Positions 11,773 through 22,504 of a stretch of DNA of 64,000 nucleotides are shown here, piece by piece. The DNA comes from Nicotiana tabacum (taxonomy: Eukaryota > Streptophyta > Magnoliopsida > Solanales > Solanaceae): positions 189,957,948 to 190,021,947 of the forward strand of contig NC_134082.1 of assembly GCF_000715075.1 (NCBI RefSeq), read 5' to 3'. The translations under genes were made by a program, and so were the position numbers. The notes beneath the pieces are model-generated. The model did no database searches and was not told where the DNA came from. It worked only from the letters and a program-made list of their open reading frames with translations. Position 1 is the stretch's first letter. The number at the start of each line of letters is the position of its first letter.

Positions 11773-12830
11773 CCGTACGTCTCAAATTGGAACCAACATA
11801 GCATATAACCATGCAATCGACTAATTAATAGTGGACTCCCCCACTTGGCTCGAAGCCATAGACCAAAACATACACAATAACTCATAATGCATATACTTTA
11901 TTGTTGCCTTAATACCATAGTGAGATTAAACTCAATCCTTCATAAGCTCGTGGAACACAGACCATCTGGTACTTTATATCTTCTACAAATCTTGCATCCA
12001 CTCTCGTAGTAGTCAAGCTTACTCTCTTGAGCAACCCAAATTCAAATTGTAAAACATATATTTCCCTGGTAATAGAGATCTTCCAATAAATGACACAAGG
12101 GATTATGCAAACTTCAGAACAATCCGCAGGAGATAACCCCACCTACTTTGCCTCCAACTAACATTTCAGTATACCTTCCACCATCATAAACATTACGCAG
12201 TCACTTAAACTTCCTGAGTCTGAACTCAGACCGCAATATGGAATTTACTCCACTCCTAACTAGGAAACATGGAAAGATTCTTCACACACCCAAAACTCGG
12301 TGCTATACCTCAAATCAAGATGAAAATCAAGCACCTAATAGTCCTCCTATCCTCTAGCAGACCCTTCTCGTCGCTTCTAAATCACATGAATACATCTCGC
12401 AGTCACATCACACTCATCACGTAAATATCTAGTCATCACCTCCCTTAATAGGGACACAACATAACATATGGATCCAGAAACACGCGCTCACAAAATGAAC
12501 AGCTCAGGGCTCAAGCTATAGGCAAAAATCTGGCCTCAAGTCCTCCAGACTTGACCAACATCAACGCACAGAGATCACATCTCACCCCTCGATCAGGGAA
12601 TCACAAGCCATCGATGCATATTCGATACCGAGCACTCATTCACGCATACAAACGCGTGGAAGGAATTCAAAGAGTTACTTTTCAAGCTGAATTAAGGACG
12701 CACGATAAAAATTCAAGAATGTGAAATTTTTCCTAAAGGTTCTGCAGACTCTCGAGAATAAATACAGACATCTTCGTACCGATCCGCGAGACTCTACTAA
12801 ACCTGCTCATGACTCGTGAGACCTATGTAA
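11773..12830 (-). other. Element A internal region without recognisable gag
   Basis: In element B the matching interval carries gag. Here only the about 140 bp next to the primer site resemble B; the rest, about 0.9 kb, has no Gag motif and no zinc knuckle. On the minus strand it contains GGCTTCGAGCCAAGTGGG near 11840-11860, and element D has a very similar word at 51648-51665 in its own gag-less interior. It may be a replacement sequence of a non-autonomous family. Confidence 0.6.
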
Positions 12831-12850
12831 CCTAGACTCTGATACCAACT
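12831..12850 (-). promoter_or_regulatory. Primer-binding site of element A
   Basis: Minus strand immediately after the LTR end TCGTGACA reads AGTTGGTATCAGAGTCTAGG, complementary to the 3' end of initiator tRNA-Met apart from small changes. Confidence 0.85.
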
Positions 12851-13484
12851 TGTCACGACCCAAACCCGAACCCGGTCGTGATGGCACCTCTCATGAAAAC
12901 AAGGCCAACTAACACTTTTTCTTTTTCCAATTATTAATAGTTAAGCATTAAGAAACAGTCGAAACATGATAAAATAATCCAAAGTAGCAGGTAATGTCGT
13001 AAATACGCGGAAGAACAACCCAACACAACCCGATATCGGGGTGTCACTAGTCATAAGTATTTATAGAACCTAATACAAGTCTGAAAAATCTACAAACTAT
13101 TACAAACGTCTGATAAGAGATAAAAAAAGATAAAGAGGGAGAAACACGGGTCTGCGGACGTCAAGCAGCTACCTCATGAACTCCGAATGTCCGCCCAGAG
13201 CTCTCAACTCGCACTGGCGGGATCAGCAACACCTGAATCTGCACACAGGGGTGTAGGAAGTAAAGTGAATACTCCAACTTAGTGAGTAACAAATGTAAAT
13301 AAAGACTAAAAGTAAGAAATCATGTAAGGCACAAAGCATTTTATAATGAAGCAGTAAAACCATTTAAAATTAGTGAAAGATAGGTAAAATCCTTTAGCTC
13401 AAATGTGTTTTCCATGAAAAGCCTTTTTCAATACTTAAGCAGGTAATTGACAATCAAATATGAAAAATAAACACATAAAGGCTC

Positions 13485-13835
13485 GCCCCTCGGGCACAGT
13501 ATCAATAAATCCGCCCATCGGGCAACATCTCAGAACAGTACCAGCCCCTCGGGCAATCACATAGAACAATACCAGCCCCTCGGGCTCAATCTCACATCGC
13601 AATGAGTACCCGTATTCACTGGGGGTTTGCTGACTCCTGGAGGGACCCCTTACGGCCCAAGCGCAATATCAAGCCACCTCGTGGCATCATCATTAGGCCC
13701 TCAGCCTCATATCAATCAAGCCACCTCATGGCATACATATCTCAGGCCCTCGGCCTTATAATCAGTATCGAATATTTCCTCACAACCTAGTCCCTTGGCC
13801 TCACTCAGTCAAAAATCCTTACAAGCCACTCGGGC
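13485..13835. repeat. Series of micro-hairpins with CTC loops in LTR A
   Basis: About nine short inverted repeats share a CTC (or ATC) loop but have different 5-bp stems: AGCCC-CTC-GGGCT (13574), GCCAC-CTC-GTGGC (13673), AGGCC-CTC-GGCCT (13744), GCCA-CTC-GGGC (13825). Others at 13485, 13513, 13543, 13695 and 13720 have one mismatch or a shorter stem. Confidence 0.75.
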
Positions 13836-14751
13836 AGTAGTAAAACATGTTTCTCAACCCAAAATATCATTTAAAAGATCATGTAAGTGTTAAAACAGAG
13901 TAAACATGACTGAGTAAGAAAAATAGTGAAATAAAACATGACTGAGTTCAAGTATAAAGTTAAAACAGTGAGGAAATACTAGTAAAAATCCCCGAAGGAT
14001 TCAAATAGTTGGCACAAGGCCCAAATATGACATTCAACCCAAATAATGATGATAACAAATAGATTTTAGTCAAATATGTGGTAAAATCATCAATCGGGAC
14101 AGACCAAGTCACAATCCCCAATAGTGCAAGACCCCATGCTCGTCATCAAGTGTGTGTCTCACCTCAATATAGCATTACGATGTGAAATCCGAGATTTCAA
14201 ACCCTCAAAACATCATTTACAATCATTACTCACCTCGAAACGGTCAAATCTATCCTCGAATCAGACTCCACTCGCGTCGAATCTATCCAAAAATCAGAAC
14301 GAGGACGTCAAAATATGCCAAGGGAACGAATCCCAAGCGAAAACAATCAATAAATGGCACAAATCCCGAAATTACCAAAACCCGACCTCCGGACCCATAT
14401 CTCGGAATTCGATAATTTTTTACATCAACGGAATCCTTATCCTTCCATGAGTCTATATATATCAAGAACACTGAAATCGAAGTCCAAATGACCCATCAAA
14501 TCCCCATTTAAAGGTCTCTTAATCTAAAGCCTTAATCCCCAATTTTTCTTCCTTAATCTCCACTAAAACCATGATTAAATAATGGAAATGTGATCTTAAA
14601 CCCAATTAATTAATCTTAGGGAACTTACCCAACTGATATCCTTTGATTCCTCTCGAAATCATATGCCTTAGCCTCTTTCCCGTCTTCAAAAATGATAAAC
14701 TTAGCAAAATTTCGCGAAGAAGACAATTTATACTTTTTGCCCAGAACTTTT

Positions 14752-14995
14752 CACATCTGCGGCCCCATACCCGCTTCTGCGGTACCACAATTGCGATTCA
14801 ACATCCGTTTCTGCAGAATCACTTAAGTTCCCAACCATACGCATCTGCGGTTTCTCGCCCGCATCTGCGACATCGCAGATGCGGTTCTCCTAGCCGCTTC
14901 TGTGATCCCAGTCAAAAATACCTCTGGTCGCTTCTGCGGCCGCTCTCTCGCATATGAGGTGCCGCACCTGCGGTCCCCAATCCGCCGGTGCAAAA
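14752..14995. repeat. CpG palindrome field, CCGCAGAAGCGG type, in LTR A
   Basis: Repeated partly palindromic words such as CGCTTCTGCGG, GCATCTGCGG, ATCGCAGATGCGG and CACCTGCGG over 240 bp. It takes the place held by the CGCGAACGCGAAG field in other LTRs of this window. Confidence 0.7.
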
Positions 14996-15684
14996 ATACC
15001 AGAAGCAGCAATTCAGCAGCTGCAACAACAATACAAACTTCCTGTTAACCTTTCGAAATCACCCCGAGGCACCCGTGACCTCAACCAAAAGCACAAACAT
15101 ATCCTAATACCTTATTCAAACTTGTTCCATTCATCAAAACACCTCAAATAACATCAAATCACCCAAAACACATCAGATTCAAGCCAAACTTTCAAAAATC
15201 TTCCAAATTCCGTTTTTGATCAAAAACCCAATCAAACCACGTCCGAATGACCTGAAATTTTGCACACACATCCAAATCACTCAACGGAACTACTGCAACT
15301 CTCGGAATTCCGTTCCAACCCCTATATCAAAATCTTGCCTACCAAACAAAAATCGCCAAAATCTCAACTTCGCCAATTCAAGCCTAAATCTACTACAAAT
15401 CTCCAAAATTCCTTCTGATCACGCTCCTAAGTTACAAATCACCCTCGAAGCTAACCGAACCATTGGAACTCACATCTGAGCCCTCTAATACATAAGTCAA
15501 CGTTCGGTTGACTTTTCCAACTTAAGCTTTCTTAAAAGAGACTAAGTATCTCAAACCTTACTAAAATTATTCTGGATTTGATCCGACCAACCCCATACCA
15601 CAAACACAGATAAACAAAGCATAAAAAAGCATAAATGGGGAAAACAGAGCGGTAACTCATGAGACAACTGGCCGGGTCGTCACA

Positions 15685-15703
15685 ATCCGCCTCTATTTGT
15701 AGT
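15685..15703. mobile_element. hAT-like MITE right terminus and target duplication
   Basis: ATCCGCCTCTA (15685-15695) completes the terminal inverted repeat of the MITE that starts at 8743; TTTGTAGT (15696-15703) repeats 8735-8742 exactly. Confidence 0.8.
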
Positions 15704-16273
15704 TAATCTGGTAGACCAACCTAGAGTAAATTCCAGTACACCAACAAAAGGCACAAAATAGGAAAAAGTACATTGAAGAAACAGCAAGACTAAATAATCT
15801 ATGTGGGTGATTACAGAAGAAAAACGAAATCTAAAGGAAAAATTAAGAAAACACAAAAAGAAAATTGACTAATATTAATTAAATGGTAAGAAAGTAGAAA
15901 CAATTAGCAATTAATCTAAGATAGCTAGTATTGGTTTAGAAACCTTACCAACTTCATAAGTTTGTGTTAGTGTCTTAGTTCCAATAGTTCAAGTTAAGTA
16001 AATAGAAGTAGATCTGAAAAAGTTTTAGCGTAGAAGAAAGGGGGAGAAGGATGAAGTTACCAACTAATGATAACAAATGTTGATCTTTTGCTCCAATTAT
16101 TGGGAAAAATTGCTTCTTTTCCATTTTGTGATCAAATCTGCAAGAAATTGAAGCCAAATAACTGAAGGCTTCAAATTTGGCGACGGCATGTACTGAAAAG
16201 ACGGTCCAAAATGGTTTTGCCTATTAAAAAGAAGCATAGAGAGAAAAGAATTGAAGAATACTAACTTTGATGC
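15704..16273. other. Unassigned A/T-rich flank between MITE and copia G
   Basis: No gene recognised. A 60-codon minus-strand frame (15975-16157) has no familiar domain. Bases 15756-15792 are the source-like copy of the filler in element A. It continues beyond copia G at 21909. Confidence 0.5.
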
Positions 16274-16584
16274 TGTTAAGAACTATAATTATTCTCTTAG
16301 TTAGTTTATTATTATGACAGCTGTACAGTTAGCTTAGCAGTTGTTAGTTAATTGTCTTAGCTTAGAGCTTAGTCTTAGCTTTGTATATAGTGGAGTCTCC
16401 ACTCACTCTTTCTAATTTAATTAGTCAGAAATTACACAAATTCTAGAACCTTCTCTCGTTCTCTCTCTTCTCTCTCTCTCTCTGGGCTCTCATGGTGGAC
16501 GATCCACAGCTTCATTTCCATTGAAGCACAGCTTCAGATAATGGTAGAAGCTTAACTGCTGCTCCATTGACTGATTTCTTGACA
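16274..16584 (+). mobile_element. 5' LTR of copia G (311 bp)
   Basis: Starts TGTTAAGAACTATAATTATT and ends TTTCTTGACA. TTTGTATATAG at about 16380 is a plausible TATA region, followed by a CT-rich stretch (16453-16483) typical of plant LTR leaders. Confidence 0.95.
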
Positions 16585-16602
16585 TGGTATCAGAGCGGGA
16601 GC
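16585..16602 (+). promoter_or_regulatory. Primer-binding site of copia G
   Basis: TGGTATCAGAGCGGGAGC directly abuts the LTR; the first 12 bases are complementary to initiator tRNA-Met. Confidence 0.9.
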
Positions 16603-16831
16603 TTCGATTTTAGATTCAATTCACGAGATCTGTTGGTTCTCCCTTTGTTGATGATCGTTCAAACCTAATCGCACATATACAGATTCATTTCTCCATGAAT
16701 TTCGAGATATAGCTTGAGAACAGGTTTTGTTTTACTTCTGATTCACAATTCTCTGAGAATCATTGTTAAATTTCATTCATCTTATATTTTTAGATATCAA
16801 AGTTTCTTAGATTTCTCTGTAATTCACAAGT

Positions 16832-19800
16832 ATGAGGTCCGATGAGAACGATAATCCAACAGTACCAACTGTGAATGAGCCTCTGAGTCAATCGGGCATT
16901 GACATTAGTAATCCTCTATACATGCATCCATCTGACAATCCTGGGGCAGCCCTAGTCCCTACTCCTTTTGATGGCTTTGGTTATCGATCATGGAGAAGAA
17001 GTGTGATGTGAGCATTGTCTGTGAAGAATAAATTGGGATTTATTAACGGAGACTGTAAAAGACCAGATCTAGATTCTCCAAACTTTTGCTTATGGGAGAG
17101 GTGTGATGACATGGTCACATCATGGATCTTAAACTCTTTGACTAAAGAGATTGCAGATAGTGTTGAATACGTAGCTAATGCATTTGAATTGTGGAGAGAA
17201 CTTGAGGATCGATATGATCAAACAAATTGAACAAAGTTGTATCAAATTCAGAAGGAGATCAATGATCTGTCTCAAGGATCACTTGATATTACCAGTTACT
17301 ATACGAAAATGAAGAAACTATGGGAGGAGCTCAATACTTTGATTACTAAATCTCATTGTACCTGCAACTGTTCGTGTGGGGCTAAGGAAAGTATGCATAA
17401 AGCAGAGCAGGATAGGAGGCTCATACAATTCCTTATGGGATTAAATGAGACATATATTGTTGTTCGAGAGAGCATATTGATGATGAATCCTCTTCCCTCA
17501 ATTGCTCAATCCTTTTCTTTGTTAATCCAAGAAGAAAGGCAGAGGGAAATCAAGCCCACTGGCCATCTGGTACTGGAATCATCAGCTTTGAATGCCAACA
17601 CAACCAGACCTAACACATTCAGGACAAATTACTCTCCCAACAACAATCATAACAACAGAAACAGACCTTTTTGTGACTACTGTAAGAGGCCAGGACACAC
17701 TAAAGAGAAATGCTACAAGCTTCATGGATATCCATAGAATTTTGGACAGGATTTTGGTCACAATCAGAATCCAAACACAGGACAAAACAGTTTCAGTCAA
17801 AACACAAGGCAAGGTTCCAACAACAATAGTGCCAACAGATTCAACAGAGGCAACAGGACCCTAGCCAATGCACATGTGGTAGCCACTGAATCTCAACCTG
17901 CAGAGAATGATAGTCAGAATAGATATGTTTGTCATGACAATCCTCAGAATGTGAGCCTTACCAAGGAAGAGTACAACCAGTTGGTGACCCTGCTACAACA
18001 ATTTCAGTCATCTGGGATAGGAGATCATGGAGGTGGTACCAATGCTACTTCAGGAACAACAAACTTTGCAGGTATGGTAGCTTGTACCTCCTCAATTGAT
18101 TTTGGCAAACTTTCATGTGAATGTTTCAAGAACAAAGCTGACTCATGGATTATAGATTCAAAGGCATCAAATAATATGACCTTCAACAGATCCCTATTAA
18201 CCAATATAATCAACCTACCTTATCCTTTACTGGTCATACTTCCAAATGGCTATAAAGTAAAGGTGACAGAAATAGGCAGTGTAATTCTCAATTCTAAGAT
18301 CACTCTAGATAAAGTGATGTATGTTCCAACTTTCAGATACAATCTAATCTCTATTCACTCTTTAGCTTCTCATTTAAGTTGTATTGTTGCCTTCTTCAAT
18401 CTCTGTTGTGTGTTGCAGGCCCCTTCAATGAAGAGGCCTCTGGTAATTGGTAAGGTGAATGATGGGCTATACATCCTATGCCCAAGTTGCTTAAAGAAAA
18501 ACAATGCAAGTCTTGCAGAAAAGGACAATTCTAGACTTCCTATCATTTCTAGTTGTTGCACTTGTGACACACACTGTCCAACTCATTCTACTATAAATGT
18601 ACCAGTCCACACCAATAAGTGTGTCTCTCTTCCCTCTCTCATTGTAAATAATTCATGTGCAAGTGCTAGTAAACATGTTCATTTTGAGGATGTATCTTCT
18701 GAATTGCCCGGTTTCTTCTCTCAATCTTGGTCTGAAAATAATGTAAATGTGTTGTGGCATAACAGGCTTGGACATGTTCCCTTTGTGAAGATGAAAAGGA
18801 TTACTTCCATTCCTGCTAATTTCTCTCCTAAACAACCCTTTACCTGTACCATTTGCCCAATGGCTAGACAAGAAAGATTACCTTTTCCTCAGAAAACCAG
18901 TGTATCTAACAAAATATTTGAGCTTTTGCATGTTGACCTGTGGGGTCCATATCATATCCCTACACATGATAAACACAAGTACTTTATCACCAAAGTGGAT
19001 GACTATAGCAGATCTACATGGACACATCTTTTGTCCAGCAAGTGTAATGTTATTGATATTCTTAAAAACTTCATGTCCTTGGTGGAAAACCAGTTTGGTA
19101 TCAAAATCAAGTCCATAAGATCAGACAATGGACTAGAGTTTACCAGTGGAGAAGCAACCAAATTGTTTCAGTCCAAAGGAATCATTCATCAAAGAACTTG
19201 CCCATATACACCACAACAAAATGGTGTGGTAGAAAGAAAACATAAATACCTTCTTGAAACAGCTAGAGCCCTCCTTTTCCAATCCAAATTACCTCTAAGA
19301 TATTGGGGTGAATGTGTCCTCTGTGCTACATATATAATAAACAGATTGCCATCCAATTCCATAAACAATAAAACCCCATATGAGTTGTTGTATAAGAGGA
19401 AACCAAAATACTCTCATCTCAAGAGCTTTGGATGCTTGTGCTATCCCACTATACCAATACCACATAGGGACAAGTTCAATCCCAGGACTGCCCCTCATGT
19501 CTTTGTTGGGTATCCTTTCAACACAAAGGGGTACAAAGTTCTGAACCTGGCCACTAGAAAGATTTACATTTCCAGAGATGTGGTGTTTAATGAATCTATC
19601 TTTCCCTTTAACTGTAGCATAAACAAGTCTTCCAATTCACTTGTCTTTTACCCTGTTCCTTTCATTGATTCTCTTGATGAACATCTTCCTACAAACACAG
19701 GAAACATGCAGACCACTGAAAACTTGAGTGACCAAGGAAATGTGGATAACACACCTATCTCTATGTCACCTATACATGCAGCCAGTCCCTTATCTCATGG

Positions 19801-21592
19801 AATATCTAGCCTCTTACCACAGAACACATCATCAGAACACAACATTGAACAAACAGATACAGAACAAATCCATCCAACTAGGCAGTCACACAGAACTCGT
19901 AAACTCCCTACATATCTACAGGACTATGTTCACTCCTTACCTAAATTCAAGAATAATTCCACTTCCCTAAATGCTTTATTTTCTGTAAACCAACACATTG
20001 CCTCTGATCTACTAACTCCTGATAGTCAGGCTCTTGTGAGAAATATTTGTCATGACAGGGAACCATCATCATATAAGGAGGCAGCTATTGATCCTGCATG
20101 GTAAGCTGCTATGACACAGGAATTTGATGCATTACATTCAAATCATACATGGGACTTAGTAATGCTGCCACCTGGGAAGCAAGCAATTGGATGTAGATGG
20201 GTGTACAAAGTGAAACACAAAGCAGATGGTAGCATTGAGAGATTCAAGGCCAGATTAGTTGTTAAAGGGTACACTCAACAGGCAGGAATAGATTATACAG
20301 AAACTTTTTCACCAGTTGTAAAGATGACAACAATCAGAGCTTTAATAGCTACAGCAGTCAAGAAAGGTTGGCTCATCTCACAGCTAGATGTAAACAATGC
20401 CTTCTTGCATGGAGATCTCAATGAGGAGGTATATATGCAGGTGCCACCTGGGCTAGTGTTAGAGAAGCCAGGCCTGGTATGCAAACTGAATAAATCTCTT
20501 TATGGGTTAAAGCAGGCAAGCAGACAATGGTATGCAAAGTTGACTGAGGCACTTTATTCAAGAGGATACACACACTCCATGTATGACTACTCACTCTTTT
20601 ACAAGAGAAATGGAAGTGAGTCAGTGTATATTGTTGTGTATGTGGATGATGTGTTGTTAACTGGGACTGATGAACAAGAAATTGCTCAACTTAAGAGGTT
20701 CCTACATGAGCAATTCAAGATCAAGGATCTGGGACAGCTTCACTATTTCCTGGGACTAGAGGTTATGTATAAGGAAGATGTGATCATTATATCACAACGG
20801 AAGTTTGCATTGAACCTGCTAAAGGAGTATGATTGCCTAGAACACAAGACCTGCTCTTCACCATTGGATCCAAATGTGAAACTAAAGGCCAAGGAAGGAG
20901 CAATATTGCAGGATCCTACTTATTATAGGAAGTTAGTAGGGAAGCTGAATTTCTTGACCAACACTAGGTTAGATATAGCATATAGTGTTCAGCACTTAAG
21001 TCAGTTTATGCAGAAACCCAGGGAGCCCCATTTGATAGTAGCATTTCATTTGCTAAGGTACCTAAAGAATGATCCTACCCTGGGAATCTTTATGTCAAAG
21101 GATGGAGATCACACAGTCAGAGCTTATTGTGACTCTGACTAGGCTGCTTGTCCAGATTCTAGGAGGTCCATCAGTGGTTATTTGGTGTTGCTAGGCAACA
21201 GCCCCATCAGCTGGAAGTCCAAGAAACAAGAGGCCATCTCACTGTCTTCTACAGAAGCAGAATATCGAGCATTGAGAAAAGTTGTAGGTGAATTAGTGTG
21301 GCTACGCAGGTTATTTGAAGAACTAACTGTCCCCTTTTCTCTACCTATTTCAGTTTACTGTGATAGTCAGTTTGCATTACACATTGCCAGGAATCCAGTA
21401 TTTCACGAAAGAACCAAGCATATAGAGGTCGACTGTCACTTTGTACGTGAACAACTCCAAGCAGGTCTGATCTCTCTTCAACATATCAGAACTGATGACC
21501 AACTTGCAGTTGTTTTGACTAAGGCTTTGACAGGGATCAAGCACAACGATGCATTGGACAAGTTGTCAGTGTTTGCTACACCTCCAACTTGA
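16832..21592 (+). pseudogene. Copia G gag-pol polyprotein with five in-frame stops
   Basis: One reading frame of 1586 codons runs from ATG 16832 to TGA 21590 with no frameshift, interrupted by TGA (17009), TGA (17228), TAG (17735), TAA (20102) and TAG (21140). Domain order is copia: Gag with an LHPSDNPG-like N-terminus (seen as MHPSDNPGAALV), CCHC knuckle CDYCKRPGHTKEKC, protease WIIDSKASNNMT (normally D-S-G-A, here Lys for Gly), pre-integrase WHNRLGH..C..C, integrase core DLWGP / SDNGLEF / VVERKH, RT with FSPVVKMTTIRAL and YVDDVLLTG, and RNase H with EAEYRAL and KHIEVDCHFVRE. It would direct copying and integration of the element, but cannot be translated through in this copy. Confidence 0.97.
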
Positions 21593-21597
21593 GGGGG
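21588..21597 (+). promoter_or_regulatory. Polypurine tract of copia G
   Basis: CTTGAGGGGG immediately before the 3' LTR, overlapping the gag-pol stop codon. Confidence 0.85.
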
Positions 21598-21903
21598 TGT
21601 TAAGAACTATAATTATTCTCTTAGTTAGTTGATTAGTCCCTTAGTTAGTTGATTATTATGACAACTGTAGTTAATTGTCGTAGCTTAGTACTTAGTCTTA
21701 GCTTTGTATATAGTGGAGTCTCCACTCACTCTTTCTAATTCAATTAGTCAGAAATTACACAAATTTTGGAACCTTCTCTCGTTCTCTCTCTTCTCTCTCT
21801 CTGGGCTCTCATGGTGGACGATCCACAGTTTCATTTCCAATGAAGCACAGCTTCAGATAATGGTAGAAGCTTAACTGCTGCTCCATTGACTGATTTCTTG
21901 ACA
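21598..21903 (+). mobile_element. 3' LTR of copia G (306 bp)
   Basis: Same ends as the 5' LTR. It has a duplicated CTTAGTTAGTTGATTA segment absent from the 5' LTR and lacks an about 20-bp segment present there. Confidence 0.95.
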
Positions 21904-21908
21904 GATGC

Positions 21909-22504
21909 TGAAATTTTAGATCATAAATTTCAGAAGAAATACACTATTTTGTGATATATTTTTAAGAAGGGAAAAAGTTACCAGCCTTTTCTTCTTAAGT
22001 TACCAGTCGCATGTGCTGCAATTTTGAAAATGTGGTTGATAGATTTTCAGTGGATCATTGGAACACTGAAGAGTTGAATTTGAATACATGAAAAGGGACG
22101 TTTTTACTATGAAAGGTAGAGGATAGATAGCAGCGTTCGGAATTGGCTCCATAAAAAAGAAACTGTCTGGTAAAGCTACGACTATCAACTAAGGAAAACG
22201 AAATATTTGCGTCCGTTTTAGTTAATCGTTCGACGTTTAAAAGTTAACTAGTATCTATTTAATAATAGCATGTGATGATTTAAATATTTATTTATATGAA
22301 AGAACAATCAGATTTAATTAATGAGACAATTATTGTGTCTAATAACACAACAATCATCTAAATGCTGAAAAATATTATTATGTAAGCATAATACATGAAT
22401 TTAAAATAAAAGGACATCATCAAAATTTACACAAATGATCAATGCATGTTAGTTAGATAATTATATTTTATAATATTAAAGTATTTAATGTGATGATATC
22501 TTAA
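21909..22504. other. Unassigned A/T-rich DNA
   Basis: Continuation of the flank left of copia G. A 62-codon minus-strand frame (22000-22188) shows no known domain. The 3' end of the Helitron would be expected near here, but no convincing hairpin-CTRR end was identified. Confidence 0.4.

Larger units (their letters stand above)
8918..15684 (-). mobile_element. Ty3/gypsy element A, Tekay-like, internally rearranged
   Basis: Order on the minus strand: 5' LTR (12851-15684), primer site, about 1 kb without gag, protease-RT-RNase H and an integrase N-terminus (11772-9459), a 37-bp filler, then only the terminal 504 bp of the 3' LTR (8918-9421). The flanking pentamers GTCCT (8913-8917) and ATCCG (15685-15689) each differ by one base from GTCCG, which is what the intact MITE terminus would read; they are probably a decayed target duplication. 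The element lacks gag, the integrase core and most of one LTR. Confidence 0.85.
12851..15684 (-). mobile_element. 5' LTR of element A (2834 bp)
   Basis: Plus-strand ends are TGTCACGACCCAAACC (12851) and GGCCGGGTCGTCACA (15684), so the minus strand begins TGTGACGACCCGGCC and ends in CA. It carries a micro-hairpin series (13485-13835) and a CpG field of the CCGCAGAAGCGG type (14752-14995). Short open frames in it are not believed to be genes. Confidence 0.9.
16274..21903 (+). mobile_element. Full-length Ty1/copia element G
   Basis: Two similar LTRs (16274-16584 and 21598-21903), each TGTTAAGAAC to TTCTTGACA, an initiator-Met primer site, one gag-pol frame and a polypurine tract. It is flanked by an exact 5-bp duplication GATGC (16269-16273 and 21904-21908). 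The LTRs differ by several substitutions and two short indels, so insertion is not very recent. Confidence 0.97.

Noticed and set aside
15975..16157. Possible host gene exon (60 codons, minus strand)
   Set aside because: No recognisable motif, no splice context and no supporting neighbour.
17009..21142. Stop-codon readthrough or recoding in copia G
   Set aside because: Five different stops in unrelated contexts are better explained by decay; copia elements of this type normally have one continuous frame.
22000..22188. 62-codon minus-strand frame beside copia G
   Set aside because: No domain recognised; the A/T-rich surroundings look non-coding.
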